Origin: Cohnella terricola
GTDB taxonomy: Bacteria; Bacillota; Bacilli; Paenibacillales; Paenibacillaceae
Assembly: GCF_007786475.1 (NCBI RefSeq)
Contig: NZ_VNJJ01000022.1
Span: 1-64,000, forward strand
DNA length: 64,000 nt
Direction: 5' to 3'
Below, piece after piece: positions 42,324 to 50,057 of the stretch (the stretch's first letter is position 1; each line of letters starts with the position of its first letter). A program made the position numbers and the translations under genes. The notes below the pieces were generated by a model. The model was given only the letters and a program-made list of their open reading frames with translations, had not been told where the DNA came from and searched no databases.

Positions 42324-42361
42324 ATTATAACGAAAACAAACCAAGCCTTGTAATGGCTTGA
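42324..42361 (-). promoter_or_regulatory. gal operon promoter with overlapping palindrome
   Basis: Minus-strand TTACAA (42348-42353), 18 nt, TATAAT (42324-42329). The palindrome CAAGCC-TTGTAAT-GGCTTG (42343-42361) covers the -35 region, a likely operator for a gal regulator, possibly the divergent AraC-type protein. The regulatory connection is inferred from location. Confidence 0.6.
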
Positions 42362-42459
42362 TATGCTTTTCGTATGGACAAATGTGACTTTTCGAAGATT
42401 GCATTACGGGACAACGTGCTATAATAATAGAAAATCGCCGGTATTGGAGGGTTTGCGCC

Positions 42460-43323
42460 ATGAACAAAATCGCTACTTATCGCGTCGCATCCAACCCGAC
42501 CCGTTTTCAAGCGCGCGAGCTGACGGTTTTGTTCGCGGGAGAGAGCCAGACGAATCCTTTGCACCGAATTGGGCCGAAAGTCGTCGATTATTATTTGCTT
42601 CACCATGTGCTATCGGGAAAAGGTACGTTCCGCATGGGGGAGTTCGAAGCCGAAATAAGGCCGGGGGACAGCTTCCTGATCCATCCCGGCCAGTTATTTC
42701 ATTATGTCGCGGACGAGGGTGACCCTTGGCGTTATCGCTGGGTCGCCTTTGCCGGGAACGGTTCGGGGAGTTTGGTGAATGAGGCGGGGCTTATCCTCGA
42801 ACGGCCGATTGTGCATACGGGGACTAACCGTACGCCGGGAGAACGGTGCCGTTCGATATTCGAAGCGTTCAAAACGCGAGATAACTCCGCTTCGCTCGCG
42901 GCTTCGGGACATCTGCATCTGCTGTTCGCATGCCTGCATGAAGTCGCGGTTACCGAAGCGGCGTCTTTGCCTCGAGCGGAATCGCATCTGGAAGAGCTGG
43001 CGCGACAGGTCGCCGGATATTTGTCAACGCAATACGCCGAACCCGTCACCATCGAAGGGATGGCGGAAGCGCTCGGTTATAACCGCGCCTATCTGTCGCG
43101 GCAGTTCAAACGGCAGACCGGGATTTCCCCGGCGACGTTCCTAACGAAACTGCGCGTCGACCACGGCAGGCGGTTGCTGCGCGAACGGCCCGAGCTTACC
43201 GTGGAACAGATCGCTTCGTCCGTCGGGTTTCAAGACGCGCTGTACTTCTCCAAGCAGTTCCGACGCTGGTACGGCCAATCGCCGACCGACTATCGAACCA
43301 GTGTCGGGAACGCGCTGAAGTAA
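42460..43323 (+). CDS. AraC-family transcriptional regulator (cupin plus double HTH)
   Basis: A 287-residue regulator. The N-terminal AraC-type cupin (GKGTFRMGEFEAEIRPGDSFLIHPGQ) probably binds a sugar, and the C-terminal ~100 residues carry two helix-turn-helices (IEGMAEALGYNRAYLSRQFKRQTG; VEQIASSVGFQDALYFSKQFRR). Start follows TTGGAGGG at good distance; a TATAAT at 42420-42425 suggests its promoter. Divergent from galKET, so likely a galactose-responsive activator, by inference. Confidence 0.9.
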   Translation: MNKIATYRVASNPTRFQARELTVLFAGESQTNPLHRIGPKVVDYYLLHHVLSGKGTFRMGEFEAEIRPGDSFLIHPGQLFHYVADEGDPWRYRWVAFAGNGSGSLVNEAGLILERPIVHTGTNRTPGERCRSIFEAFKTRDNSASLAASGHLHLLFACLHEVAVTEAASLPRAESHLEELARQVAGYLSTQYAEPVTIEGMAEALGYNRAYLSRQFKRQTGISPATFLTKLRVDHGRRLLRERPELTVEQIASSVGFQDALYFSKQFRRWYGQSPTDYRTSVGNALK

Positions 43324-43363
43324 CCTTAAATCAGTTGAACCCTCTTTTATGCTCATTACAATT

Positions 43364-43545
43364 CTGTAGTCCGGCGAAACCGAGTTAATTCGTGCGATAT
43401 CGAGGTACGAGCTCCTGTAGTCCGGCGAAACCGAGTTACATCGTGCGATATCGAGGTACGAGCTTCTGTAGTCCGGCGAAACCGAGTTACATCTTGCGAT
43501 ATCGGGTTATGAGCTCCTGTAGTCCGGCAAAAACCGACTAAATCG
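43364..43545. repeat. four-copy 51-bp tandem repeat with CCGG-CGAA-ACCG motif (array C)
   Basis: Units start CTGTAGTCCGGCGAAACCGA at 43364, 43415, 43466 and 43517, exactly 51 bp apart. The fourth is shortened and diverged and runs into the last codons of the asparaginase gene (stop at 43538-43540). Each unit holds a hairpin-like CCGG-CGAA-ACCG core and a CGATATCG palindrome. Same period and copy number as array B but a different sequence. Located between convergent genes; no separate terminator was found here, so the hairpins may serve that purpose. Confidence 0.92.
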
Positions 43546-44572
43546 CGTCAAGCTTAAATATGGCTTCCCAACTGCCTGCCGTCTCTCCGGCATCGTTCAG
43601 GAATTCGTCCGGGAAAACGAGGTCGAGCTTGCGCATCGTCTCCGCGGAGACCCCCCCGGTTTGCTTTAAGATCGCCTTGATGACGTAGGGCCATGCGACT
43701 TCGGTACCGTCCGTTACCGCGATCGAGACGCCCAGCTTCTCGCTTCGCAATCCGAGCGCGAATACGCCGTGCGCTCCGCTTTTGGCTACCACGTTAGGGT
43801 CTTCAAGCAGGATGCTGGCTAACCGGTGTTTTCCTTCCACACGATCGGGATACGCGTTCATCGCCGATGCGATCCGTTCGGCAACTCGCGCGGCTTCCCG
43901 GTCTTGGGCGAATTCCGGATTCGCCAGGCGTCCGTACATCAACGCAAGTCTTCGCAGAGGCATCGCCGCGACAGGGAAACCGCAACCGTCTTTGCCCAGC
44001 GTCACTTGCTCGTTCTCCGCTTCGGCCCATCGCTTAATCCGGCGGAAGATTTCCTGCTGCGCCGGGTGATCCGGATGGATGTAACCTTCCAAAGGCCACC
44101 CCTTCAGCTTGCTCCAAGCGAGCACTCCGAGATGCTTGCCCGCGCACGTATGAAACAGCTTGCGCGGCTTGCCCCCTGCTGCGACCCATTCATCCCTAGC
44201 CCGCCGTCCGACCGGCAAAGTCGGATGGATCGCAAGCGCGTCCTCATCCAGGCCCGTCAGCCGCAAAATATCTTCCAACGTTTCAAGCTGCTCCCGACTC
44301 CCGCGATGGGACGCCGCAAGCAAAGCCAGATGCCGGTCTTCGAAGCCGTAAGTTTCCGCCGTTCCGTCAAGCAGCGACGCAATCGCCTGAACGGGTTTAG
44401 CCGTAGAACGAACGTACGCCGGAGTTTGAACGTCCCCGCAAGCATAAACAAGCTCGCCGTCTTTCGCCGAAACTACGCTAATCCGTCCCCTGTGCACGTT
44501 TTCCATCTGTCCGCCCCTTTTCATCGCAATCAATGGAACGTCCGCAGGCATCGTTATCGTATTCATGTTCAT
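43538..44572 (-). CDS. asparaginase (Rhizobium etli AnsA-type)
   Basis: A 344-residue protein of the Asparaginase_II (ReAII, type III) family, related to serine beta-lactamase-like amidohydrolases. The Ser/Lys motif is VRSTAKPVQ; FHTCAGKHLG, LGKDGCGFPVAAMPL and VAKSGAHGVFALG are characteristic. It hydrolyses L-asparagine to aspartate and ammonia. Start follows GGAG at 5 nt. Single gene on the minus strand. Confidence 0.85.
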   Translation of the reverse strand: MNMNTITMPADVPLIAMKRGGQMENVHRGRISVVSAKDGELVYACGDVQTPAYVRSTAKPVQAIASLLDGTAETYGFEDRHLALLAASHRGSREQLETLEDILRLTGLDEDALAIHPTLPVGRRARDEWVAAGGKPRKLFHTCAGKHLGVLAWSKLKGWPLEGYIHPDHPAQQEIFRRIKRWAEAENEQVTLGKDGCGFPVAAMPLRRLALMYGRLANPEFAQDREAARVAERIASAMNAYPDRVEGKHRLASILLEDPNVVAKSGAHGVFALGLRSEKLGVSIAVTDGTEVAWPYVIKAILKQTGGVSAETMRKLDLVFPDEFLNDAGETAGSWEAIFKLDAI

Positions 44573-44631
44573 CTGAACTCCTTCTTGTTGAGGTCGTTGC
44601 CGTTTATCGTCCGAGTCATGGACGATCCGAC

Positions 44632-44659
44632 AAAAATCCAGACGTCGCCGTCTGGATTT
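44632..44659 (-). terminator. terminator of the PMT-GT2 operon
   Basis: An 11-bp perfect stem AAATCCAGACG/CGTCTGGATTT (44634-44659) with a 4-nt loop. On the minus strand it is followed by TTTTT, directly after the GT2 gene. Confidence 0.9.
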
Positions 44660-44675
44660 CCGCCAAGATCCTTAT

Positions 44676-45659
44676 TTACAATATACCCTGCACGACGGGC
44701 TCCCGTGACGCTTCCTTCTCTTCGGAGAAATTGACCGCTTCCGAGACGAGGTATAAAGGGCGCCCCTTCGCTTCCTCGTAAATCCGGCCGATGTACTCTC
44801 CGAGTACGCCAAGCAGAGATAACGTGATCCCGTGGAACAGCAGGCTAATCGCGATCATCGACGTCCATCCCTGCGTTGTCGTATCCGTGAACAGCCGCTG
44901 ATAGAGAACGACGAACAGATACACGAATCCGACAGCGGACAAAATAAAGCCGAGAATGCCCGCGATCTTCAGCGGTTTGGTCGAGAATGAAGTCATCGCG
45001 TCGAGCGACAAGCGGATCATTTTGCGAAGCGGGTATTTCGTCTCCCCCGCAAACCGTTCGTCGCGCACGTAATCGACCGACGTCTGCTTGAAACCGACCC
45101 AACTCACCATTCCGCGAATGAACCGGCTGCGCTCCCGCATTGAAGTCAATGCGTCGCATACCTTGCGGTCCATCAATCGGAAGTCGCCCGTATCCACCGG
45201 AATGTTGACGGAGGTCATCGAACGCAGAAGCCGATAGAACATAGCCGCCGTCGTTTTCTTGAACCAGGACTCCCCTTTGCGTTCGATCCGTTTGCCGTAG
45301 ACGACATCGTAACCTTCCCGCCATTTGGCTACCATATCTGCAATGAGCTCAGGCGGATCTTGCAAGTCCGCATCGATCAGCACGACGGTTCTGCCGCTCG
45401 AATGATCCATTCCGGCGGTTACCGCGATCTGATGCCCGAAATTGCGCGCGAACTCCACCAATTTCACGTTGCGGTCCGCCTCGCAGAAGGAGCGTACGAT
45501 GTCCGACGTTTTGTCTCGGCTGCCGTCGTTCACGAATACGATCTCGTAAGTTTCCCCAAGCTTGTCCAGCACCGCCTTCAACCGGCGATAAGTAACTTCA
45601 ATGACTTCTTCCTCGTTGTACATCGGCACGACAACGGAAAGAAAGCAACTCTTGCGCAC
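44676..45659 (-). CDS. GT2 polyprenyl-phosphate glycosyltransferase (GtrB/DPM1-like)
   Basis: A 327-residue glycosyltransferase family 2 protein. The GT-A domain (about 1-230; VVPMYNEEEVIEVTYRRL, VFVNDGSRDKTSDI, LIDADLQDPPELI with the D-x-D, MVSWVGFKQTSVDY) is followed by two C-terminal transmembrane helices. Such enzymes load mannose or glucose from a nucleotide sugar onto undecaprenyl or dolichol-type phosphate. GTG start behind GGGAGAT. It follows the PMT gene by 15 bp and should supply its lipid-linked sugar donor. Confidence 0.92.
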   Translation of the reverse strand: MRKSCFLSVVVPMYNEEEVIEVTYRRLKAVLDKLGETYEIVFVNDGSRDKTSDIVRSFCEADRNVKLVEFARNFGHQIAVTAGMDHSSGRTVVLIDADLQDPPELIADMVAKWREGYDVVYGKRIERKGESWFKKTTAAMFYRLLRSMTSVNIPVDTGDFRLMDRKVCDALTSMRERSRFIRGMVSWVGFKQTSVDYVRDERFAGETKYPLRKMIRLSLDAMTSFSTKPLKIAGILGFILSAVGFVYLFVVLYQRLFTDTTTQGWTSMIAISLLFHGITLSLLGVLGEYIGRIYEEAKGRPLYLVSEAVNFSEEKEASREPVVQGIL

Positions 45660-45674
45660 AAAATGATCTCCCTT

Positions 45675-47468
45675 CTAAAAACCCCAGCTCGGAAGCCATC
45701 GAATCGCGAAGTTCATCCATTCGCGGCTGATAGTCACTCCCGTATAGATCGGATAAAACCATATGAACAGCGCTGCTGCCGCGACCGTAAACGCAAGCGT
45801 AATTCGTCTGCCCTCATAGCTTCGCTCCTCTAACCAGCGAAGCATCCATACGATCGATAAAATAATCAGCGGCACCATCGGGAAATAGTGATACAGGAAC
45901 GTGATGCTTCGCGGCGCGATCATCCACGGCACGTAGAACGACAGATAGGCGACCGCCAGCGTCAGCACGACCCTATCCCTTTTTCTCCATCCGATCCACC
46001 AAGATGCGAGCATCGCCACGAGTCCTCCCCACCAGATCAGCGGATTGCCGATCGCCGCGATGCTCTGGGCCTCGCCTTGCTCCAGATCCTTGCCGCCATA
46101 GTACCAGACCGGTCTGAGCATCAGAGGCCACGTATACCATTTGGAGGCGTAAGGATGTTCTTCTTTGACGCCTTTATGGTACTCGTACATATCTTTCTGG
46201 TACTTCCACAAGTCCTTGTAGCTGTCGTCCGCTTTTGTCGCTTTGAGGAAAGGTTCGTAAGAAGCCGTGTAGATTCCGGCAGGAACTGCGACGAACAAGA
46301 CGACGCAAGCCATCAGCGTGAGAACGAGCCGGCGCAAAGTGTCGTAATCGCCGGACAGGCGTCCTTCCCTCCATCTGCGAACAAGCGCGAAGAGCAGCAA
46401 TATCGCCAGCCCCGCCCCGCCGTATAGGTAATTCCATTTAACAGCGGCAGCCGCTCCGAAGAACGCGCCGCTAAGTGCGAGATATCCAAGACTTCGCTTA
46501 AACCCTCCGTTGCCCCACTTTGTCTCGCCGTAACGATACATCGCATAGAACATCACGATCGTAAACGTGACTCCGATAATATCCACGTTCGCCGAACGGG
46601 AATGCACAAGATGGAAGCCCTCAAGCACGAGCAATAGCGCCGCGATGAATGCATATCTCGTCCGTTGGAACATGCCTCTGGCCGCTGCGTAGAATATCGG
46701 CACCATCAGCGTTCCGACCACGCCGGCCATGAAGCGCCAGCCGTAAGGCGTCATATCGAACATTTTAACGCCGATCGCCAGAATGACTTTGCCCAGCGGA
46801 GGGTGCGTATTCTCGTAAGGCTCCATTAATTCGACGAATTCGTATGCCGTTCGCCCGTGGTAGATCTCGTCGAAATACATGCCGTTCCGGTAGTCCGGGC
46901 GATAAGGAGCTAGATCCTGTTCGTCGAATACGTTTAATCCGCTTCCTTGCGAATCCGCCGAATTATGGTTTCCGGATACAACCTCCGCGACCGGAATCGG
47001 ATTGGAGTTGCCTTTCGTGAAAAAGGCCGCCTCGTAAAGCCGGTATCCCGTTTTAACCGTCGTAAATCGCATGAAGCGCGCCTCTACCGTCTTCTCTTCC
47101 GTTTTCCAAGTAAAGACGCGATTCGTCTTATGCTCTACCTCTACATAGAGTTCCCAATTTTGCCCGTCTTTCGACGATTCGATTTTCGTATCGCCTTTGG
47201 CCCCGGGTCCCTCATATAGATTGACGCGGTCGACTTGCATCGCCTCTCCGAAATCGACCGTTAAGGTATCGCCGGCTTTGGCCGGCATCCAGAAGGTCTG
47301 GGGCGCCGAACGGTTGCCAAGATCATGAAACGTTATCAGTGCCGAAATCGTTGTCAATACAAGGACCAACAGAATATCCAACGGTCCCCATCGCCTATTT
47401 TCCCGGTTATCGTAGGAACTAGTTCCCCATCGAACCGGACTGGATCTGTAACTCTCTCTATAATCCAT
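45675..47468 (-). CDS. protein O-mannosyltransferase-like glycosyltransferase (GT39/PMT) with extracytoplasmic discoidin-like insert
   Basis: A 597-residue multi-spanning membrane enzyme. After TM1 (about 30-50) there is a ~110-residue inserted domain with a discoidin (F5/8 type C-like) pattern (TLTVDFGEAMQVDRVNLYEG; WELYVEVEHKTNRVFTW; ARFMRFTTVKTGYRLYEAAF). Next comes the PMT active-site loop with the acidic motif YFDEIYHGRTAYEF and ENTHPPLGKVI, then about ten membrane helices. Such enzymes transfer a sugar from the polyprenyl carrier to Ser/Thr of exported proteins. The insert may bind glycan or acceptor protein. First gene of a two-gene operon with GT2. Confidence 0.9.
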   Translation of the reverse strand: MDYRESYRSSPVRWGTSSYDNRENRRWGPLDILLVLVLTTISALITFHDLGNRSAPQTFWMPAKAGDTLTVDFGEAMQVDRVNLYEGPGAKGDTKIESSKDGQNWELYVEVEHKTNRVFTWKTEEKTVEARFMRFTTVKTGYRLYEAAFFTKGNSNPIPVAEVVSGNHNSADSQGSGLNVFDEQDLAPYRPDYRNGMYFDEIYHGRTAYEFVELMEPYENTHPPLGKVILAIGVKMFDMTPYGWRFMAGVVGTLMVPIFYAAARGMFQRTRYAFIAALLLVLEGFHLVHSRSANVDIIGVTFTIVMFYAMYRYGETKWGNGGFKRSLGYLALSGAFFGAAAAVKWNYLYGGAGLAILLLFALVRRWREGRLSGDYDTLRRLVLTLMACVVLFVAVPAGIYTASYEPFLKATKADDSYKDLWKYQKDMYEYHKGVKEEHPYASKWYTWPLMLRPVWYYGGKDLEQGEAQSIAAIGNPLIWWGGLVAMLASWWIGWRKRDRVVLTLAVAYLSFYVPWMIAPRSITFLYHYFPMVPLIILSIVWMLRWLEERSYEGRRITLAFTVAAAALFIWFYPIYTGVTISREWMNFAIRWLPSWGF

Positions 47469-47528
47469 GTCCGTCCTCGCTTTCGCCTGTTGTACGCTTT
47501 TTTACCTGTCCCTATTGTAGTCGAACAG

Positions 47529-47548
47529 CCGCCCTCTGGAAAGGGCGG
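47529..47548. terminator. small GC-rich hairpin upstream of ytxH
   Basis: CCGCCCT (47529-47535) pairs with AGGGCGG (47542-47548), followed on the plus strand by TTTCATTTT. It overlaps the -35 of the sigma-B-type promoter of ytxH and may be an insulator or terminator. Confidence 0.45.
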
Positions 47549-47572
47549 TTTCATTTTATGGAAATCGGGTAA
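47548..47572 (+). promoter_or_regulatory. sigma-B-type promoter of ytxH
   Basis: GTTTCA (47548-47553), 13 nt, GGGTAA (47567-47572), close to the sigma-B consensus GTTTAA-N13-15-GGGTAT. It lies 37 bp before the YtxH-family gene. ytxH is sigma-B dependent in Bacillus subtilis, which fits. Confidence 0.75.
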
Positions 47573-47608
47573 TTCTCCGAGAAGGACGTAATCGATTGCT
47601 AAGGAGGA

Positions 47609-47878
47609 ATGACTATGCCAGAAACACGCGGAACCATTAAAGGAGCTCTGATCGGCGGAGTCATCGGGGCTGCCGCGGCTCTCCTGTTGGCGCCGAAGTC
47701 GGGAAAGGAATTGCGAGGAGACATTCGGGACCGCTACTCTTCCATGCAGGATCGCACGAAACAGCTCTTATCCGAAGCCGGCAACAGGACACGGGAGATG
47801 GCCAAACATGTCGGACAGTCTTGGAAAACCGACGCAAAAGCCGAGATGAAGGACGATACCGAGCAAGTCGCCCAGTAG
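47609..47878 (+). CDS. ytxH: YtxH-domain general stress protein
   Basis: An 89-residue protein: N-terminal Gly/Ala-rich membrane-inserting segment IKGALIGGVIGAAAALLLAPKSGKELRGD, characteristic of the YtxH family, followed by an amphipathic charged helix. Members are general stress proteins of unknown mechanism. Start behind AAGGAGGA. Preceded by a sigma-B-type promoter and close to sigB. Confidence 0.9.
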   Translation: MTMPETRGTIKGALIGGVIGAAAALLLAPKSGKELRGDIRDRYSSMQDRTKQLLSEAGNRTREMAKHVGQSWKTDAKAEMKDDTEQVAQ

Positions 47879-47976
47879 TTGAACGAATTCTTCGCTAATC
47901 CTGCAAGAACGACGGGCCGTCCCGGCATCATTTTGCCGGTGACGGCTAATGTCGATCGTGAAGGGAGAATGAATGG

Positions 47977-48204
47977 ATGAAAACGGATATAGACCATGCA
48001 AAAACTCAGCTTTACTCCCCTGAACAAGGAGGCGATCGCATACCGTCTGCGCCTATTCGCTCCAAGCCATTGTGCACCGCCATGAACGGGTCCATGGTGC
48101 AGGACTTCGCGGACATGCAGCGGCTCGGCCGCGACATGGATCGCATGAAAACCGGTCAGGAGTTGAACGAGGAAGGACTGGTGGACGATCCGATCCAATA
48201 TTGA
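47977..48204 (+). CDS. uncharacterised small soluble protein
   Basis: A 75-residue hydrophilic protein with a helical, acidic C-terminal half (MVQDFADMQRLGRDMDRMKTGQELNEEG). No family recognised. Good ribosome-binding site (AGGGAGAATG spaced before ATG 47977). It lies 98 bp after ytxH on the same strand; a hairpin (47916-47946) lies between them. Probably the last gene of the ytxH transcript, before a strong terminator. Confidence 0.65.
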   Translation: MKTDIDHAKTQLYSPEQGGDRIPSAPIRSKPLCTAMNGSMVQDFADMQRLGRDMDRMKTGQELNEEGLVDDPIQY

Positions 48205-48222
48205 ATTGTGATTTCTGCGAGA

Positions 48223-48266
48223 AAAGGACCTCATTCTCCACTTTTCAGTGGAATTCGAGGTCCTTT
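48223..48266. terminator. bidirectional terminator after sigB
   Basis: AAAGGACCTC (48223-48232) pairs with GAGGTCCTTT (48256-48265), with an inner CCACTTTTCAGTGG stem. It is shared by the convergent plus-strand small gene and the minus-strand sigB. Confidence 0.88.
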
Positions 48267-48292
48267 CGTGTGCCGCGATATGGAAATAGCGA

Positions 48293-49066
48293 TTAAGTCG
48301 GCTCGTCGGTATTCCGGATGAACCGTTTAAGCTTGTCGATCGCTCGTTTCTGAATGCGCGAGATGCTCATCTGAGAAACGCCCAACTCGTCCGCGATCGA
48401 TCTCTGGGACAAGCCGCTCTCGAATACCATCCGCAGAACCTCCCGTTCCTCGCATTTTAGCTGGCCCATGGCTTCTTGAAGATCGAGCTTGAGAACCAGA
48501 TTCGCATAATCGTCTTCCGGAGAACCGATGAGCTCTCCTAATGTGGCTGAATGATCGTCATCCGCTACCGGAGTATCCAACGAAACGTAATGGTATAAAT
48601 CCCGCCCTGCCAAAATCTCGAGCGTCTCTTCCTCCTCTATCCCCAAATGGCTGGAAATTTCCTCAACATTCGGGGAACGCTCCAACTTGTACGTCAGTTC
48701 GTCGATGGCTTGCTGAACGGCGAATCCTTTTTCCTTGATCCTCCGCGGAACCTGAATGTACCATGATTTATCCCTTAAGTGGTTTTTCATGTGACCGATG
48801 ATACTCTTCATCGCGTAGGGCTCGAAAGGCATCCCAAGTCCCGGATCGAATTGTTTCAACAGACGGAACAATGACATCTGCCCTACTTGGTACAGATCAT
48901 CGTGCAAATCCGGCCGATTTCGCGACATTTTGGCTGCGGCCATTCTCACCATAGGTTCGTAGTTCCGAATGAGCCAATCGGCCAATTCATCGCTCGGCGT
49001 CCTCTGATATTCAAGCAATATCGCAACCGCGTCGTCGGGCAAACGCTCGGAATGAGAAAAACTCAT
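48293..49066 (-). CDS. sigB: general stress sigma factor SigB
   Basis: A 257-residue group-3 sigma factor. Region 2 reads NYEPMVRMAAAKMSRNRPDLHDDLYQVGQMSLFRLLKQFDP, with the DLYQVG and IKEKGFAVQQAIDEL blocks, and region 4 holds an HTH (LSQRSIADELGVSQMSISRIQKRAI). It shows the SigB/SigF/SigG layout; the upstream rsbV and rsbW and sigma-B-type promoter identify it as SigB. Its start overlaps the rsbW stop by 4 nt (ATGA). It would direct transcription from the GTTT/GGGTA promoters listed here. Confidence 0.92.
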   Translation of the reverse strand: MSFSHSERLPDDAVAILLEYQRTPSDELADWLIRNYEPMVRMAAAKMSRNRPDLHDDLYQVGQMSLFRLLKQFDPGLGMPFEPYAMKSIIGHMKNHLRDKSWYIQVPRRIKEKGFAVQQAIDELTYKLERSPNVEEISSHLGIEEEETLEILAGRDLYHYVSLDTPVADDDHSATLGELIGSPEDDYANLVLKLDLQEAMGQLKCEEREVLRMVFESGLSQRSIADELGVSQMSISRIQKRAIDKLKRFIRNTDEPT

Positions 49067-49503
49067 GCCGGTTCTTCTGTTCTCTGCCTTTTCTTCGTTA
49101 ATGTAACCGCGGTTCCGCCCCCATGCTCGACTTCCACGCGATCCATTAGCGCCTGCATCAAGTAGAGACCCAATCCGCCCGACTGGATTTCGTCAATCGA
49201 CTTTCCGTGCATCGCAGGCGTTTCCTTGTTCTCTTCAATCGTAAAGCTGCTGCCGTAATCTCGTACCGTTATCGAAAGCTCGTCTTTAACGAAGGCAAAC
49301 CTTACTTCGATCGTCCCGTCATCCTTATCGTAAGCATGGAGAACAGCATTGTTGCACGCTTCGGATACCGCTACCTTCATATCCTCGATATCCTCGAACG
49401 TAAACTTCATTTTACTCGCGATTCCGTAAAGGGTCAGGCGGACCAGATCGACGTACTCCGGCATTGCGGGAACGGTCAGCGTTATATTTCTATCTTTTAG
49501 CAT
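49063..49503 (-). CDS. rsbW: anti-sigma-B factor and serine kinase RsbW
   Basis: A 146-residue GHKL-type kinase that binds SigB and phosphorylates RsbV. The N box is EACNNAVLHAYD, the G1 box VRDYGSSF and the G2 segment SGGLGLYLMQALMD. Middle gene of rsbV-rsbW-sigB, with translational coupling to sigB. When RsbV is dephosphorylated it captures RsbW and frees SigB. Confidence 0.95.
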   Translation of the reverse strand: MLKDRNITLTVPAMPEYVDLVRLTLYGIASKMKFTFEDIEDMKVAVSEACNNAVLHAYDKDDGTIEVRFAFVKDELSITVRDYGSSFTIEENKETPAMHGKSIDEIQSGGLGLYLMQALMDRVEVEHGGGTAVTLTKKRQRTEEPA

Positions 49504-49526
49504 CGGTTTTCTCTCTCATCCTCTCT

Positions 49527-49853
49527 TCATAATGGCGAATCCGACTTCAGAAACGGAGATATCCCCGTCATTTCGAACAGCTTGCGTATATGCGACGGAA
49601 TTTGTTCGACATCGAAAGGAGCATTGCGCGAATGGCGAGCCTTCACTACGGAAATGAGAATTCCGATGCCCGTGCTGTCGATATATTTCAAATCCTGTAA
49701 ATTCAGAGTTAATCTGCGATCGGTCATTTCGATCAAAGGCTCCAGCGCCGACCGAATCCGGCTGGCGACCTCCAGGTCGAATTCTCCCCCGACAAATACG
49801 ATCGTCTGATCGTCTCGATTTTCCGTGCGTAACGTCAGTTTGTTTTCGTCCAT
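49527..49853 (-). CDS. rsbV: anti-anti-sigma factor RsbV
   Basis: A 108-residue STAS-domain protein. The phosphorylatable Ser lies in LKYIDSTGIGILI, the STAS signature. ATG 49853 follows AGGGGAGA at 6 nt; 50 upstream codons of open frame cover the promoter and are not coding. First gene of rsbV-rsbW-sigB, so the sigma factor controls its own activators. Confidence 0.94.
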   Translation of the reverse strand: MDENKLTLRTENRDDQTIVFVGGEFDLEVASRIRSALEPLIEMTDRRLTLNLQDLKYIDSTGIGILISVVKARHSRNAPFDVEQIPSHIRKLFEMTGISPFLKSDSPL

Positions 49854-49905
49854 AACAAGTCTCCCCTCGTATCTTGAATCCCTTATTCGCTCTCCAATCT
49901 TGTTA

Positions 49906-49931
49906 TAACCCCTTTTCCGGGAGATTGAAAC
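49906..49931 (-). promoter_or_regulatory. sigma-B-type autoregulatory promoter of rsbV-rsbW-sigB
   Basis: Minus-strand GTTTCA (49926-49931), 14 nt, GGGTTA (49906-49911), about 50 bp upstream of rsbV. It resembles the sigma-B consensus, with one mismatch in the -35 and two in the -10. Autoregulation of sigB operons is usual in Bacillus. Confidence 0.7.
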
Positions 49932-50057
49932 AAATAATCTGCAACCGCATGGCGCATAACCGCTCCTTAATGGCGGTATCCTATTTGATATCGCGCTTTC
50001 CAAAGCTTCCAGACTTCTACCTGGGAGCTTTATTTATGCAGATCGCGGAGGATGTCC

